From NCBI GenBank assembly GCA_022953095.1, contig JALJCR010000001.1, positions 806,001-870,000 of the forward strand: a stretch of 64,000 nt of DNA. Direction: 5' to 3'. The DNA is from Qipengyuania sp. ABI-127-1. GTDB lineage: Bacteria > Pseudomonadota > Alphaproteobacteria > Sphingomonadales > Sphingomonadaceae. Of this stretch, positions 8,690 to 15,872 are shown in pieces. The translations under genes were made by a program, and so were the position numbers. Numbering within the stretch: position 1 is the stretch's first letter; every line of letters begins with the position of its first letter. The notes beneath the pieces were generated by a model. That model worked only from the letters and a program-made list of their open reading frames with translations, made no database searches and was not told where the DNA came from.

Positions 8690-9877
8690 ATGTCCGACGA
8701 ATTCTATCGCATCAAACGCATGCCCCCCTACGTCATCGCCGAAGTCAACGCGATGCGGCATGCCGCGCGGCAGGCCGGGCGCGACATTATCGACCTCGGC
8801 ATGGGCAATCCGGACCAGCCGCCGCCCCAGCATGTCATTGACAAATTGTGCGAAGTTGCCGCCAAGCCGAGCGCGCATGGCTATTCCCAATCCAAGGGAA
8901 TCCCCGGCCTCAGGCGCGCGCAGGCGAATTACTACCAGCGCCGTTTCGGGGTCGAGCTGGATCCCGAAACCGAGGTGGTCGTCACCATGGGCTCGAAAGA
9001 GGGGCTGTCGTCCATGGCGACAGCGATCAGCGCGCCGGGCGACGTTATCCTTGCGCCCAGTCCGGCCTATCCGATCCACACCTATGGCTTCATCATAGCG
9101 GGCGCCACCATTCGCAGCGTGCCGACAACGCCCGACGAATATTACTGGAAGGCGCTCGACAATGCGATGGCCTATACCGTGCCGCGCCCCACCGTGCTGG
9201 TGGTCAACTATCCCAGCAATCCCACGGCAGAGACGGTCGACCTCGCCTTTTACGAGCGGCTGGTCGCATGGGCGCGAGAGAACCGGGTCTGGGTGCTTTC
9301 CGACCTCGCCTATTCCGAGCTTTATTATGACGGCAAGCCCACACGCTCGATTCTCGAAGTGCCCGGCGCAAAGGATGTGGCGGTCGAATTCACCTCCATG
9401 TCGAAAACCTATTCCATGGCCGGTTGGCGGATGGGTTTCTGCGTCGGCAACACGAAGCTGGTCGCCGCGCTGACCCGGGTTAAGAGCTATCTCGATTACG
9501 GCGCTTTCACGCCGATCCAGGCCGCTGCCTGCGCCGCGCTGAACGGGCCGCAGGACGTGGTCGAACAGAACCGCCTGCGTTACCAGCAGCGGCGCGACGT
9601 GATGGTCGAAAGCTTCGCGCGCGCGGGCTGGGAAATTCCTTCGCCGCCTGCCAGCATGTTCACCTGGGCGAAGCTTCCGCCCGGTTTCGAAGACATGGGC
9701 AGCCTCGAATTTTCCAAACAACTGCTCCAGCATGCGGAGGTTGCCGTTGCGGCCGGGGTCGGCTTCGGCGAGGAAGGCGAGGGGTACGTCCGCATTGCCA
9801 TGGTGGAGAACGAGCAGCGCATCCGCCAGGCCGCGCGCAATATAAAGCGTTTCCTCGCCGAACACCCACGGGGATAG
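8690..9877 (+). CDS. PLP-dependent alanine/LL-diaminopimelate-type aminotransferase (AlaC-like)
   Basis: 395 residues, class I/II fold-type I aminotransferase. Visible motifs: DLGMGNPDQPPP at 35-46, YPSNPTAE at 174-181, SDLAYSELYYDG and the PLP lysine Lys239 in SMSKTYSMAGWRMGF. This motif set is that of the AlaC/YfdZ-like branch, usually annotated as LL-diaminopimelate aminotransferase or alanine-synthesising transaminase; I favour pyruvate/alanine transamination. Divergent from phaC, 135 bp between starts. Confidence 0.85.
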   Translation: MSDEFYRIKRMPPYVIAEVNAMRHAARQAGRDIIDLGMGNPDQPPPQHVIDKLCEVAAKPSAHGYSQSKGIPGLRRAQANYYQRRFGVELDPETEVVVTMGSKEGLSSMATAISAPGDVILAPSPAYPIHTYGFIIAGATIRSVPTTPDEYYWKALDNAMAYTVPRPTVLVVNYPSNPTAETVDLAFYERLVAWARENRVWVLSDLAYSELYYDGKPTRSILEVPGAKDVAVEFTSMSKTYSMAGWRMGFCVGNTKLVAALTRVKSYLDYGAFTPIQAAACAALNGPQDVVEQNRLRYQQRRDVMVESFARAGWEIPSPPASMFTWAKLPPGFEDMGSLEFSKQLLQHAEVAVAAGVGFGEEGEGYVRIAMVENEQRIRQAARNIKRFLAEHPRG

Positions 9878-9949
9878 CACCGAAGAAACATCCGGAACGG
9901 TAGTAGTTCTGCGCTACCCCCGTTCCCAAATACATGCGTTGTCTTCACT

Positions 9950-9965
9950 CTCGGATTTATCCGAG
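9950..9965. promoter_or_regulatory. Inverted repeat in front of winged-helix regulator
   Basis: CTCGGAT-TT-ATCCGAG, perfect 7-bp arms, 14 bases upstream of the regulator's start codon. Possible autoregulatory operator; no other support. Confidence 0.35.
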
Positions 9966-9979
9966 GGAAGGGACGATAC

Positions 9980-10660
9980 ATGACTTTTCCAAAACTCCAG
10001 TGGCTTTCTCGCGGTCCTTCGGTCCCGGCACGCTGGGACTTGCGGCTTGTGAACTGGTCGATGGACCATGCAACCCAACGCGCGCGGGATTGTATGCGTC
10101 GGCTCGGCGTTCTCGACTGGCGGCCGGACAGCAGGCTGCCACATTGGCGCGATCTGGCAGGGCCGGCATTTATCGTGGCGATCGGCGTCGACGATCCGGC
10201 GGAACGCGCCGGGCTGCTCGCCCAGGGTTTCGGCGACGCGCTGGGCAGCCGCATCGCCTTTGTCGAACTGGGCACGCGGCTTCTGCGGCTCAAAGGTGCG
10301 GACGGCGCCATGCCGCGGCGGCTGGCGGCGGGTCCGGTCACGCTCGACCTGTTCCACCGCGACGGCAAGGTCGAAGGACGTTGGCTGGGGCTGCACCCGC
10401 GCGAGTTCAAGCTGTTCTGGCGGCTGGCCGAAACGCCCGGCACTCCGGTGTCGAACGCGCGTCTGATGCGCGAAGTCTGGCGGCTGGAGCATCTGCCCGA
10501 AACCAATTCGCTCGCCGTCCATGTATCGCGCCTGCGCGCCAAGCTGGCGATTGCGCGCTGCGACTGGCTGGTACGCACGCATCCGGAAGGCGGCTATTGC
10601 CTTGCCACGTCCCCGGCGGCGCAGCCCGCGGCGGAGAAAATCCGCGTGCATTGCGCCTGA
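9980..10660 (+). CDS. OmpR/PhoB-type winged-helix regulator without a recognisable receiver domain
   Basis: 226 residues. C-terminal half matches the Trans_reg_C winged helix: LGLHPREFKLFWRLAETPGTPVS, then SLAVHVSRLRAKL (recognition helix) and VRTHPEGGYCL (wing). The N-terminal about 115 residues are receiver-sized but I see no Asp-Asp acidic pocket or phosphorylatable Asp in the usual places, so it may be an atypical phosphorylation-independent regulator. No histidine kinase gene is nearby. Target unknown. It lies between the aminotransferase and an enoyl-CoA hydratase, all on the plus strand. Confidence 0.75.
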   Translation: MTFPKLQWLSRGPSVPARWDLRLVNWSMDHATQRARDCMRRLGVLDWRPDSRLPHWRDLAGPAFIVAIGVDDPAERAGLLAQGFGDALGSRIAFVELGTRLLRLKGADGAMPRRLAAGPVTLDLFHRDGKVEGRWLGLHPREFKLFWRLAETPGTPVSNARLMREVWRLEHLPETNSLAVHVSRLRAKLAIARCDWLVRTHPEGGYCLATSPAAQPAAEKIRVHCA

Positions 10661-10681
10661 CCTGTCCCGTCGCTGCTGGAC

Positions 10682-10698
10682 TTTACGCTTACGTAAGG
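10682..10698. promoter_or_regulatory. CTTACGTAAG palindrome upstream of enoyl-CoA hydratase
   Basis: TTTACGCTTACGTAAGG contains the 10-bp palindrome CTTACGTAAG (10688-10697), about 42 bases before the start codon. A near-identical sequence, TGACGTTACGTAAGG, lies upstream of the acyl-CoA thioesterase gene (18927-18941). Shared operator for acyl-CoA genes is inferred. Confidence 0.4.
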
Positions 10699-10739
10699 TA
10701 CCAAGGGGGCAAGCGACATTTCCGACGAGAGGCAGAGCC

Positions 10740-11534
10740 ATGAATTTCAACGACCGCGTTTCCATCGATCTGGCCGACAATGGCGTGGCGCAGGTGCGCT
10801 TCACCCGCGGCGACAAGATGAATGCGCTCGACCCTGCCCAGTTCGGCGCGATTATCGATGCGGGCAATGCGTTGCGCACGATGGAGGGGTTGCGCGTCGT
10901 CGTGGTATCGGGCGAGGGGCGGGCCTTCTGCGCCGGGCTCGACCTGTCGAATTTCAACGCCGCGCCGGATCCCGATCGCAAGCCGATCACCGAGCGCACC
11001 TATGGCAATGCCAATATGTGGCAGGAAGTCGCCATGACCTGGCGCAAGTGCCCCGTGCCGGTGATCGCCGCCGTGCACGGCGTATGTTTCGGTGGCGGGC
11101 TGCAGATCGCCAGCGGGGCGGACATCCGCGTGGTTCATCCCGAAACCCGCATGGCGGTGATGGAAATGAAATGGGGCCTCGTGCCCGACATGGGCGGCTA
11201 TGCCCTGTGGCGCGGCCTGGTGCGCGACGATGTGCTGCGCGAGCTGACCTATACCAACCGCGAATTTTCCGGTGCCGATGCGCTCGGCCTCGGCTTCGCC
11301 ACCATGGTTGAGGACGATCCGCTCGCCCGCGCCACCGCTATCGCCGAAACCATCGCCAACAAGAACCCCGACGCCATTCGCGGCGCCAAGCGCCTGTTCA
11401 AGGTGATGCAGGAAGAAGGCGAAGACGCGATCCTGATGGCCGAGAGCGAGGAGCAACACGGGATCATCCGCAGACCCAATCAGGTCGAGGCGGTGATGGC
11501 GGAAATGCAGAAACGGGCGCCGAAGTTCGGGTGA
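10740..11534 (+). CDS. Enoyl-CoA hydratase/isomerase family protein
   Basis: 264 residues from ATG 10740 (MNFNDRVSIDLADNG) with GAGAGGCAGAGCC upstream; an earlier in-frame ATG lies inside the preceding gene. Crotonase fold: SGEGRAFCAGLDLSNF at about 55-70 (first oxyanion-hole segment) and AAVHGVCFGGGLQIASGADIRV with the GGG oxyanion motif, then MAVMEMKWGLVPDMGG. It would hydrate or isomerise an enoyl-CoA in beta-oxidation; the presence of an Asp-x-x-Gly-Gly instead of a second catalytic Glu suggests an isomerase- or atypical substrate variant. A degraded copy of its 3' end is at 15125-15202. Confidence 0.88.
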   Translation: MNFNDRVSIDLADNGVAQVRFTRGDKMNALDPAQFGAIIDAGNALRTMEGLRVVVVSGEGRAFCAGLDLSNFNAAPDPDRKPITERTYGNANMWQEVAMTWRKCPVPVIAAVHGVCFGGGLQIASGADIRVVHPETRMAVMEMKWGLVPDMGGYALWRGLVRDDVLRELTYTNREFSGADALGLGFATMVEDDPLARATAIAETIANKNPDAIRGAKRLFKVMQEEGEDAILMAESEEQHGIIRRPNQVEAVMAEMQKRAPKFG

Positions 11535-11550
11535 GTGGGGAGCCCGCTGA

Positions 11551-11586
11551 CGATCCATTGCGGACATTCGAGACCGCAATGGATCG
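11551..11586. terminator. Bidirectional hairpin terminator
   Basis: CGATCCATTGCGG (11551-11563) pairs perfectly over 13 bp with CCGCAATGGATCG (11574-11586), 10-base loop. It separates the convergent enoyl-CoA hydratase and VOC-protein genes. No long T-run. Confidence 0.65.
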
Positions 11587-11595
11587 TGCCCCACA

Positions 11596-12351
11596 CTAGA
11601 TTTCCATCAAGGATATCGACGCACCGTCCGGATCGCGCATGAGCAAAAGACTGCTCTCCCGATCTTTGGATGGCTCGCCTTCAAGCAGTTGGGCTCCTAG
11701 CAGCTTGGCTTCCCGCGCGGCGGATTGAGCGTCGGCGACACGCACGCCAGGGAGCCAGGCTGACTCTGCATCCTTGCTCCCACCAATCACATAGCGTGCG
11801 ATCTCGGTTGAGGAGGATCCGATGATGCGGCGATCTCCATCAGCCCCGTTCGGATCGGTGGAAAGTGTCCAGTCGAACAGTTTCGAGTAGAACGCAGCGG
11901 GGAATTCGGGCTGCCCCGCCAGATAGACTTCTGGCCCAAACTGCTGCGCCGGAGCGGGATAGTCATGGCGTGAGAGCGCCAGGCCAATGAGCGCGCCAGC
12001 AGGGTCCCGCAGCAACGCGTTGCGACCCACTCCTGGAACCTCGAAGGGTTCGCGCAGGATAGTTCCGCCGTGTTTCTCGGCCTGAGCGCACGCCGTATCG
12101 ACGTCCGCGACTTCCACATAGGCGATCCAGCTATTCGGAAGCGCTTCCGGTGTTTGTGCAATGCCGGCACCTGCTTCGTCATCCAGTAGCGCGAGAATGA
12201 AGTCCTTCTCGCCGCCGCCCCAGGCGAAGTCCGTGGCATGCTCGGTTTTATACTGCCAACCAGCCACGCGCCGATAAAACTCCATCGAGCGCTGGCGGTC
12301 ACCCGAGAACAGGTCATGCCAGATGATCCGACCGATCTTGTCCGAGTTCAT
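11596..12351 (-). CDS. Two-domain VOC (glyoxalase/bleomycin-resistance) family protein
   Basis: 251 residues from ATG 12351 (MNSDKIGRIIWHDLFSGD). Two betaalphabetabetabeta modules are visible: SMEFYRRVAGWQYKTE ... GTILREPFEVPGVGRNALLRDPAGALIGL, and AAFYSKLFDWTLSTD ... ESSLLLMRDPDGASISLMEI. Such proteins bind a metal between modules; substrates vary (dioxygenase, resistance, lyase) and cannot be assigned. Start codon overlaps the rsgA stop as ATGA, so the two are co-translated. Confidence 0.85.
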   Translation of the reverse strand: MNSDKIGRIIWHDLFSGDRQRSMEFYRRVAGWQYKTEHATDFAWGGGEKDFILALLDDEAGAGIAQTPEALPNSWIAYVEVADVDTACAQAEKHGGTILREPFEVPGVGRNALLRDPAGALIGLALSRHDYPAPAQQFGPEVYLAGQPEFPAAFYSKLFDWTLSTDPNGADGDRRIIGSSSTEIARYVIGGSKDAESAWLPGVRVADAQSAAREAKLLGAQLLEGEPSKDRESSLLLMRDPDGASISLMEI

Positions 12352-13439
12352 GATGCACCTCCTTCGCCAAATTTGGCTTTCTTGATCCGCCGAACCATCT
12401 TCCCGAATTCCTTGTCTTTTGACCTGCGTTCCGCGAGGCTGGCATTGTTGAAGGCCTCTTCCGCCTTGAGCTTGCGCCAGCGGGTCAGCCGGGCCTCTTC
12501 GATGTTGCCGAGCTCGATGGCCTCCAGCACTGCGCATCCCGGCTCGGAAACATGCTGGCAATCCTTGAATCGACAGTGGGATGCAAGCTCGTGGAGATCG
12601 GCAAAGACAGTGTCGATACCGAAGGCTGCGTCGGTCAACTGAAGCTCTCGCATTCCCGGCGTGTCGAGAACGACACAGCCGCCGGGGATCAGGTGCAACT
12701 GGCGCCGCGTAGTCGTATGGCGACCTTTGGCATCGTCTTCTCGTATCGGTTGAGTGGCGATTGCATCGCGTCCGGCCAGAGCATTCGTGAGGGTCGATTT
12801 GCCGACACCCGACGAGCCGAGAAACGCGACAGTCTGGCCCGGTTTGCACCAAGGGCCGAGCTTCGCTTTCGGCTCGTCGCCGCGTGCATCGAGGGCAACG
12901 ACCGGTACCAGATCGGAGATCGCCTGGGCCTTGGCCAGATAATTGTCGGTCTCGTCAACCAGATCGGATTTCGTCAAGACGATGACCGGCGCGATGTCTG
13001 CTTCGAAAGCAATGGCGATGTACCGCTCCAAACGTGCGATGTTGAAATCCTGGTTGCAGGAAGAGACGACGAAAATCGTGTCGATATTGGCAGCGATGAG
13101 CTGCAATCGCCGGTCGGTTCCCGGTGCACGCCGCTTGATCAGGCTCTTTCTGGCGAGGATGCGGCTCGCGCCTGGTCGCTGGGGATTCAGCATTATCCAG
13201 TCGCCAACAGCAGCGCCTTCTATCGGCACGATTGTCCGGTCGACATTATCACCAACGACATGCAGCGCGTTGCGGTGAATTTCGACGATGCGGACGGGCG
13301 GGGTTCGAGACAGCTCGTCTGCGCTGACCTGTTGTGAGAAGAAGGGTTGCCAGCCCAGTGTCTCCAGTACTGTCGGTTGTCGCTGGATGGGGGCGCCCAC
13401 ATTCCTGGGCGGAAGAAAGACAGAGTAATCCTTGGTCAT
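12348..13439 (-). CDS. rsgA: Ribosome small-subunit GTPase RsgA
   Basis: 363 residues. Circularly permuted GTPase order is visible: G4 TKSD at 156-159 precedes G1 GSSGVGKST at 208-216 and G3 DTPG at 259-262. An N-terminal OB-fold-like region (about 50-100) and a C-terminal zinc knuckle (Cys289, Cys294, His296, Cys302) complete the family. It acts in late 30S subunit maturation. This belongs to the longer rsgA subtype sometimes found as a second copy beside a core gene. It is followed by the overlapping VOC gene. Confidence 0.93.
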   Translation of the reverse strand: MTKDYSVFLPPRNVGAPIQRQPTVLETLGWQPFFSQQVSADELSRTPPVRIVEIHRNALHVVGDNVDRTIVPIEGAAVGDWIMLNPQRPGASRILARKSLIKRRAPGTDRRLQLIAANIDTIFVVSSCNQDFNIARLERYIAIAFEADIAPVIVLTKSDLVDETDNYLAKAQAISDLVPVVALDARGDEPKAKLGPWCKPGQTVAFLGSSGVGKSTLTNALAGRDAIATQPIREDDAKGRHTTTRRQLHLIPGGCVVLDTPGMRELQLTDAAFGIDTVFADLHELASHCRFKDCQHVSEPGCAVLEAIELGNIEEARLTRWRKLKAEEAFNNASLAERRSKDKEFGKMVRRIKKAKFGEGGAS

Positions 13440-13842
13440 TGTGAATAGCTTTCATGTCGCCGCAAGCGCTGCTTGGGCGTAAAGTGTCAGAAGGTTCTGA
13501 GGTCGCAAATCAGCGGTCGCCAAGACGAACTTGGCAACAATCACGCTTCGTTAGATTTGCTCCGGGAGGAATGGTTTTCCTCCCCACTTCACCGGGACAT
13601 CAAAGCTCCACTTTTCCTGTGTCGAACTTAGTCCTCTCTCCGCCGGAATTCAAGGCTCAGGGGTCGGGCGATATGTAGTGAGCGGCAACACCAGCACGCA
13701 CCGATCTGCTGTGTTGCCGGACCAACGAGACGGTCCGCTTCCCACCCATAGCAACCCTCCAGAGCTTCGGAGGGTTGCGCCGCTTCCCTCGTCCCCCAAA
13801 ACCCCCTTTCCTACTCGCGCAGAATTTGTCTTAACCTTGCGG
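13440..13842. other. Intergenic region between rsgA and the HTH gene
   Basis: About 400 bp without a supported gene. It must hold the promoters for rsgA (leftward) and the HTH gene (rightward). Two hairpins: GGGAGGAA...TTCCTCCC near 13565-13584, and GCAACCCTCC (13751-13760) with GGAGGGTTGC (13769-13778), 10 bp, loop 8. Neither has a T-run. A GTG at 13678 could extend the HTH gene but would code Pro-rich, atypical sequence. Confidence 0.5.
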
Positions 13843-14403
13843 ATGACAGACCAACCGCACCTCGCCTCGTTTGCGCAGGGCAGTGACGATGCTGCCGATG
13901 CGCTTCTCCCCGCAACCTCCAGCACCGCCCGTCACGACGGCTGGACGCCCGCTAAACAGGCCGCCTTCCTGCGCGAACTGGGGGCGACCCATAATGTCTC
14001 GGCTGCGGCGCGCGCTGTCGACATGAGTCGGCAGTCGGCCTATCGCCTGCGCGCGCGGTTGCGTGGCACGCCGTTCGACAAGGGGTGGGAGGCGGCCTTC
14101 GTCTCGCGCTTCGACGTGCTCGCCGAGGCCGCGCTCGACCGCGCATTGAACGGGGTAGAAGTCCCGCATTACTACAATGGCGAGCTGGTCGGCACCTCGC
14201 GCCGCTATGACGAGCGGCTGACGCTGGCGCTGATCGCCATGCGCGGGCATTTCGTCAGGACCCCGATCGACGACAGTAATCCTGCCTCTGCCTTCGAACC
14301 CGGCGATCTCGCTGCGCTCGCCGACCGGGTCGAGCGGGGACCGGCAGACTGGCTCGACGACAGTAACGAGGAACTCGACGCGCGCTATGAAGGGCATGGG
14401 TAG
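13843..14403 (+). CDS. Helix-turn-helix protein, terminase-small-subunit-like
   Basis: 186 residues from ATG 13843 (MTDQPHLASFAQ). A clear HTH spans about 34-70: WTPAKQAAFLRELGATHNVS, AARAVDMSRQSAYRLRARL, followed by the GTPFDKGWEAAF motif typical of sphingomonad proteins of this type, which resemble phage terminase small subunits or resolvase-like HTH proteins. Function unknown; chromosomal DNA-binding protein is the safest statement. No phage genes are nearby. Confidence 0.75.
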   Translation: MTDQPHLASFAQGSDDAADALLPATSSTARHDGWTPAKQAAFLRELGATHNVSAAARAVDMSRQSAYRLRARLRGTPFDKGWEAAFVSRFDVLAEAALDRALNGVEVPHYYNGELVGTSRRYDERLTLALIAMRGHFVRTPIDDSNPASAFEPGDLAALADRVERGPADWLDDSNEELDARYEGHG

Positions 14404-14742
14404 GGGGCGGGGTGCTATGCCAACTGTCACTCTCGTAATAATGCGTATTAATCGCGAAATTTCAGAAGTTTACGGGTCGAAAATGACGGGTGACGCACTG
14501 TCGCCTTTGTCACCCTGATGTCGCGTCAGCCGCGAAACGCCAGGAATAGAACCCCATGTCGCCCTTCCGGCCGTCGGCAATCTAAAGCTCGCGCGGAATG
14601 ACGAGGTTGTAAAAGTGCCTCTCTGTAAAGATTACGGGATGATTAACCATAATAGAAAATATATGAAAACGATTTGTGGCGAATCTATGTAGATGATAAA
14701 GTAGAAACTGCCAGAAATAGTCTGGTTTCTAGGAGAGTGATA
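14404..14742. other. AT-richer intergenic region upstream of DUF6289-like gene
   Basis: 340 bp without a gene. Contains an inverted repeat GGGTGAC (14488-14494) / GTCACCC (14509-14515) and an A/T-rich stretch from 14615 to 14735 likely to hold the promoter of the small exported peptide. No other feature seen. Confidence 0.4.
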
Positions 14743-14967
14743 ATGAAAAAGAGTATTCTGTGCGTAGCAGTCGCAGCTCTGGCCGCAGCTTCCGCACCTG
14801 CCGCAGCATATCCGAACCACGACTTTCACATCCGCTACACCTATCTGGACAATAGCGGTGCAATAATCGGGACCTTCACGGTCTACTGCAACGGTTGGGA
14901 GATTTCGGAAGGCGTGACGTCGTCGCCCAATTATCGCGTAACCTACGGTAATTGTGACGCCCCGTAA
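14743..14967 (+). CDS. Small exported DUF6289-like protein
   Basis: 74 residues from ATG 14743 with AGGAGAGTGATA upstream. Sec signal peptide MKKSILCVAVAALAAASAPAAA, cleavage likely after AAA. The mature part (about 52 residues) has two cysteines (TVYCNGWE and YGNCDAP) and Tyr/Thr-rich beta-like sequence RYTYLDNSGAIIGTFTVYC, the pattern of the DUF6289 family of short periplasmic proteins of unknown function. Base composition upstream is lower in GC than neighbours. Confidence 0.75.
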   Translation: MKKSILCVAVAALAAASAPAAAYPNHDFHIRYTYLDNSGAIIGTFTVYCNGWEISEGVTSSPNYRVTYGNCDAP

Positions 14968-14973
14968 AACTTC

Positions 14974-14994
14974 GGGGCAGGCCCCGCCTGCCCC
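14974..14994 (+). terminator. GC-rich hairpin after DUF6289-like gene
   Basis: GGGGCAGGC-CCC-GCCTGCCCC, 9-bp perfect stem directly after the stop codon. No T-run follows, so termination strength is uncertain. Confidence 0.5.
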
Positions 14995-15124
14995 TGCTAC
15001 CCTTCGATGGGTGCTCGTCGCGCGTGGGTGCGGTTTTCCGTCGTTCTGTTGCCCGACATAGCGAGCGACGGTGCTTCTTACCCCCGGGGCGGCGTCAGCA
15101 TAACCAGCCCCCATCGGCACACTC

Positions 15125-15202
15125 TACCAGGTCGAGGCGGTGATGGCCGAAATGCAGAAACGCGCGCCCAATTTCCCGAGACGTGAGGGGCGCGCCACTT
15201 AA
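15125..15202 (+). pseudogene. Remnant of an enoyl-CoA hydratase 3' end
   Basis: Reads YQVEAVMAEMQKRAPNF in frame to a TAA at 15200, matching NQVEAVMAEMQKRAPKF at the end of the intact hydratase (10740-11534); nucleotide match is about 41 of 45 over the best part. Similarity continues past the stop: both copies have ACGATC...GCGGACATTC, the start of the terminator hairpin, which is no longer self-complementary here. No upstream hydratase sequence is present, so this is a fragment or duplication scar. Confidence 0.7.
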
Positions 15203-15316
15203 CCTTACGATCGCGGACATTCTCGGTTGCTGCACGTGCCTTGATTCGAGGCGTGTCGTCGTGACTGGTTTGTCGCCATTGCCCATTCGCTCGGTTCCCA
15301 TAGGATTTTTGGTAGG

Positions 15317-15350
15317 TTGACATACGCAACATGTTGCGCAATATGTTGCG
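15317..15350 (+). promoter_or_regulatory. MarR promoter with two overlapping operator palindromes
   Basis: TTGACA at 15317-15322 is a good -35 box. CGCAACATGTTGCG (15325-15338) and CGCAATATGTTGCG (15337-15350) are two 14-bp palindromes offset by 12 bp and sharing two bases; together they form the larger dyad CATACGCAACAT...ATGTTGCGTATG (15321-15354). They cover the spacer and -10 region, the usual geometry for MarR autorepression. Confidence 0.7.
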
Positions 15351-15370
15351 TATGCTGGGGTGCCCGTTAG

Positions 15371-15850
15371 ATGTCGAAATACTCTTCGAGTGATGAAATG
15401 CTTGCCAACGCCTTCTTGGGGCGGCGGGCGGCGGATTTTGCCAATCTGCTGACGGCCCAAGCCGAGGTGGTCTACCGAGAACGCGGAATGATTTTTCCGG
15501 TTGTAACGTCCTCGACATTGCATTTCATATCCCAGAATCCGAACCTGTCACTTGCTGACATCTCGAATGCGCTGGAACAGCCTCACCAAGTGATAGCGCA
15601 GCGCATTGCAAGTTTAGACAAGCTGAATCTGGTGGAGCGCACCCCGGACCCAAGCGATAGGCGTCGTCAGCTACTGAAGCTGTCGGACGAGGGTCTCAGG
15701 CAAGTCGGCTTGCTGGAAGAATATCTGATCGCATCCCAGGTGGCCATTCGCGACCTCTACGATGAATTGGGCGCCGATCTTTCAAGCATGCTCACGAACG
15801 CGTCCGCAGCACTGAAGCGGCGGTCGTTTGCCGACAGGTTCGAAGCCTGA
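15371..15850 (+). CDS. MarR family transcriptional regulator
   Basis: 159 residues. Winged-helix core: NPNLSLADISNALEQPHQVIAQRIASLDKLNLVERTPDPSDRR in pieces, with the conserved wing D-x-R-D-like DPSDRRRQLLKLSDEG. Dimeric repressors of this family usually bind a small phenolic or oxidant ligand. It lies 20 bp downstream of the double palindrome and 22 bp upstream of the S9 peptidase, so it most likely autoregulates a two-gene operon. Confidence 0.88.
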   Translation: MSKYSSSDEMLANAFLGRRAADFANLLTAQAEVVYRERGMIFPVVTSSTLHFISQNPNLSLADISNALEQPHQVIAQRIASLDKLNLVERTPDPSDRRRQLLKLSDEGLRQVGLLEEYLIASQVAIRDLYDELGADLSSMLTNASAALKRRSFADRFEA

Positions 15851-15872
15851 CCATTCCCACTGGAGTAATAAA

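Larger units (their letters stand above)
14968..15370. other. Intergenic region with hairpin and decayed duplicate of the hydratase gene end
   Basis: About 400 bp. Holds a hairpin after the DUF6289-like gene, the decayed hydratase 3' end (15125-15202) with its decayed downstream sequence up to about 15225, and the MarR promoter/operator (15317-15350). No intact gene. Confidence 0.6.

Noticed and set aside
13678..13842. Upstream GTG extension of the HTH protein
   Set aside because: Would add a Pro/Arg-rich segment across a hairpin; the ATG at 13843 starts the conserved part.
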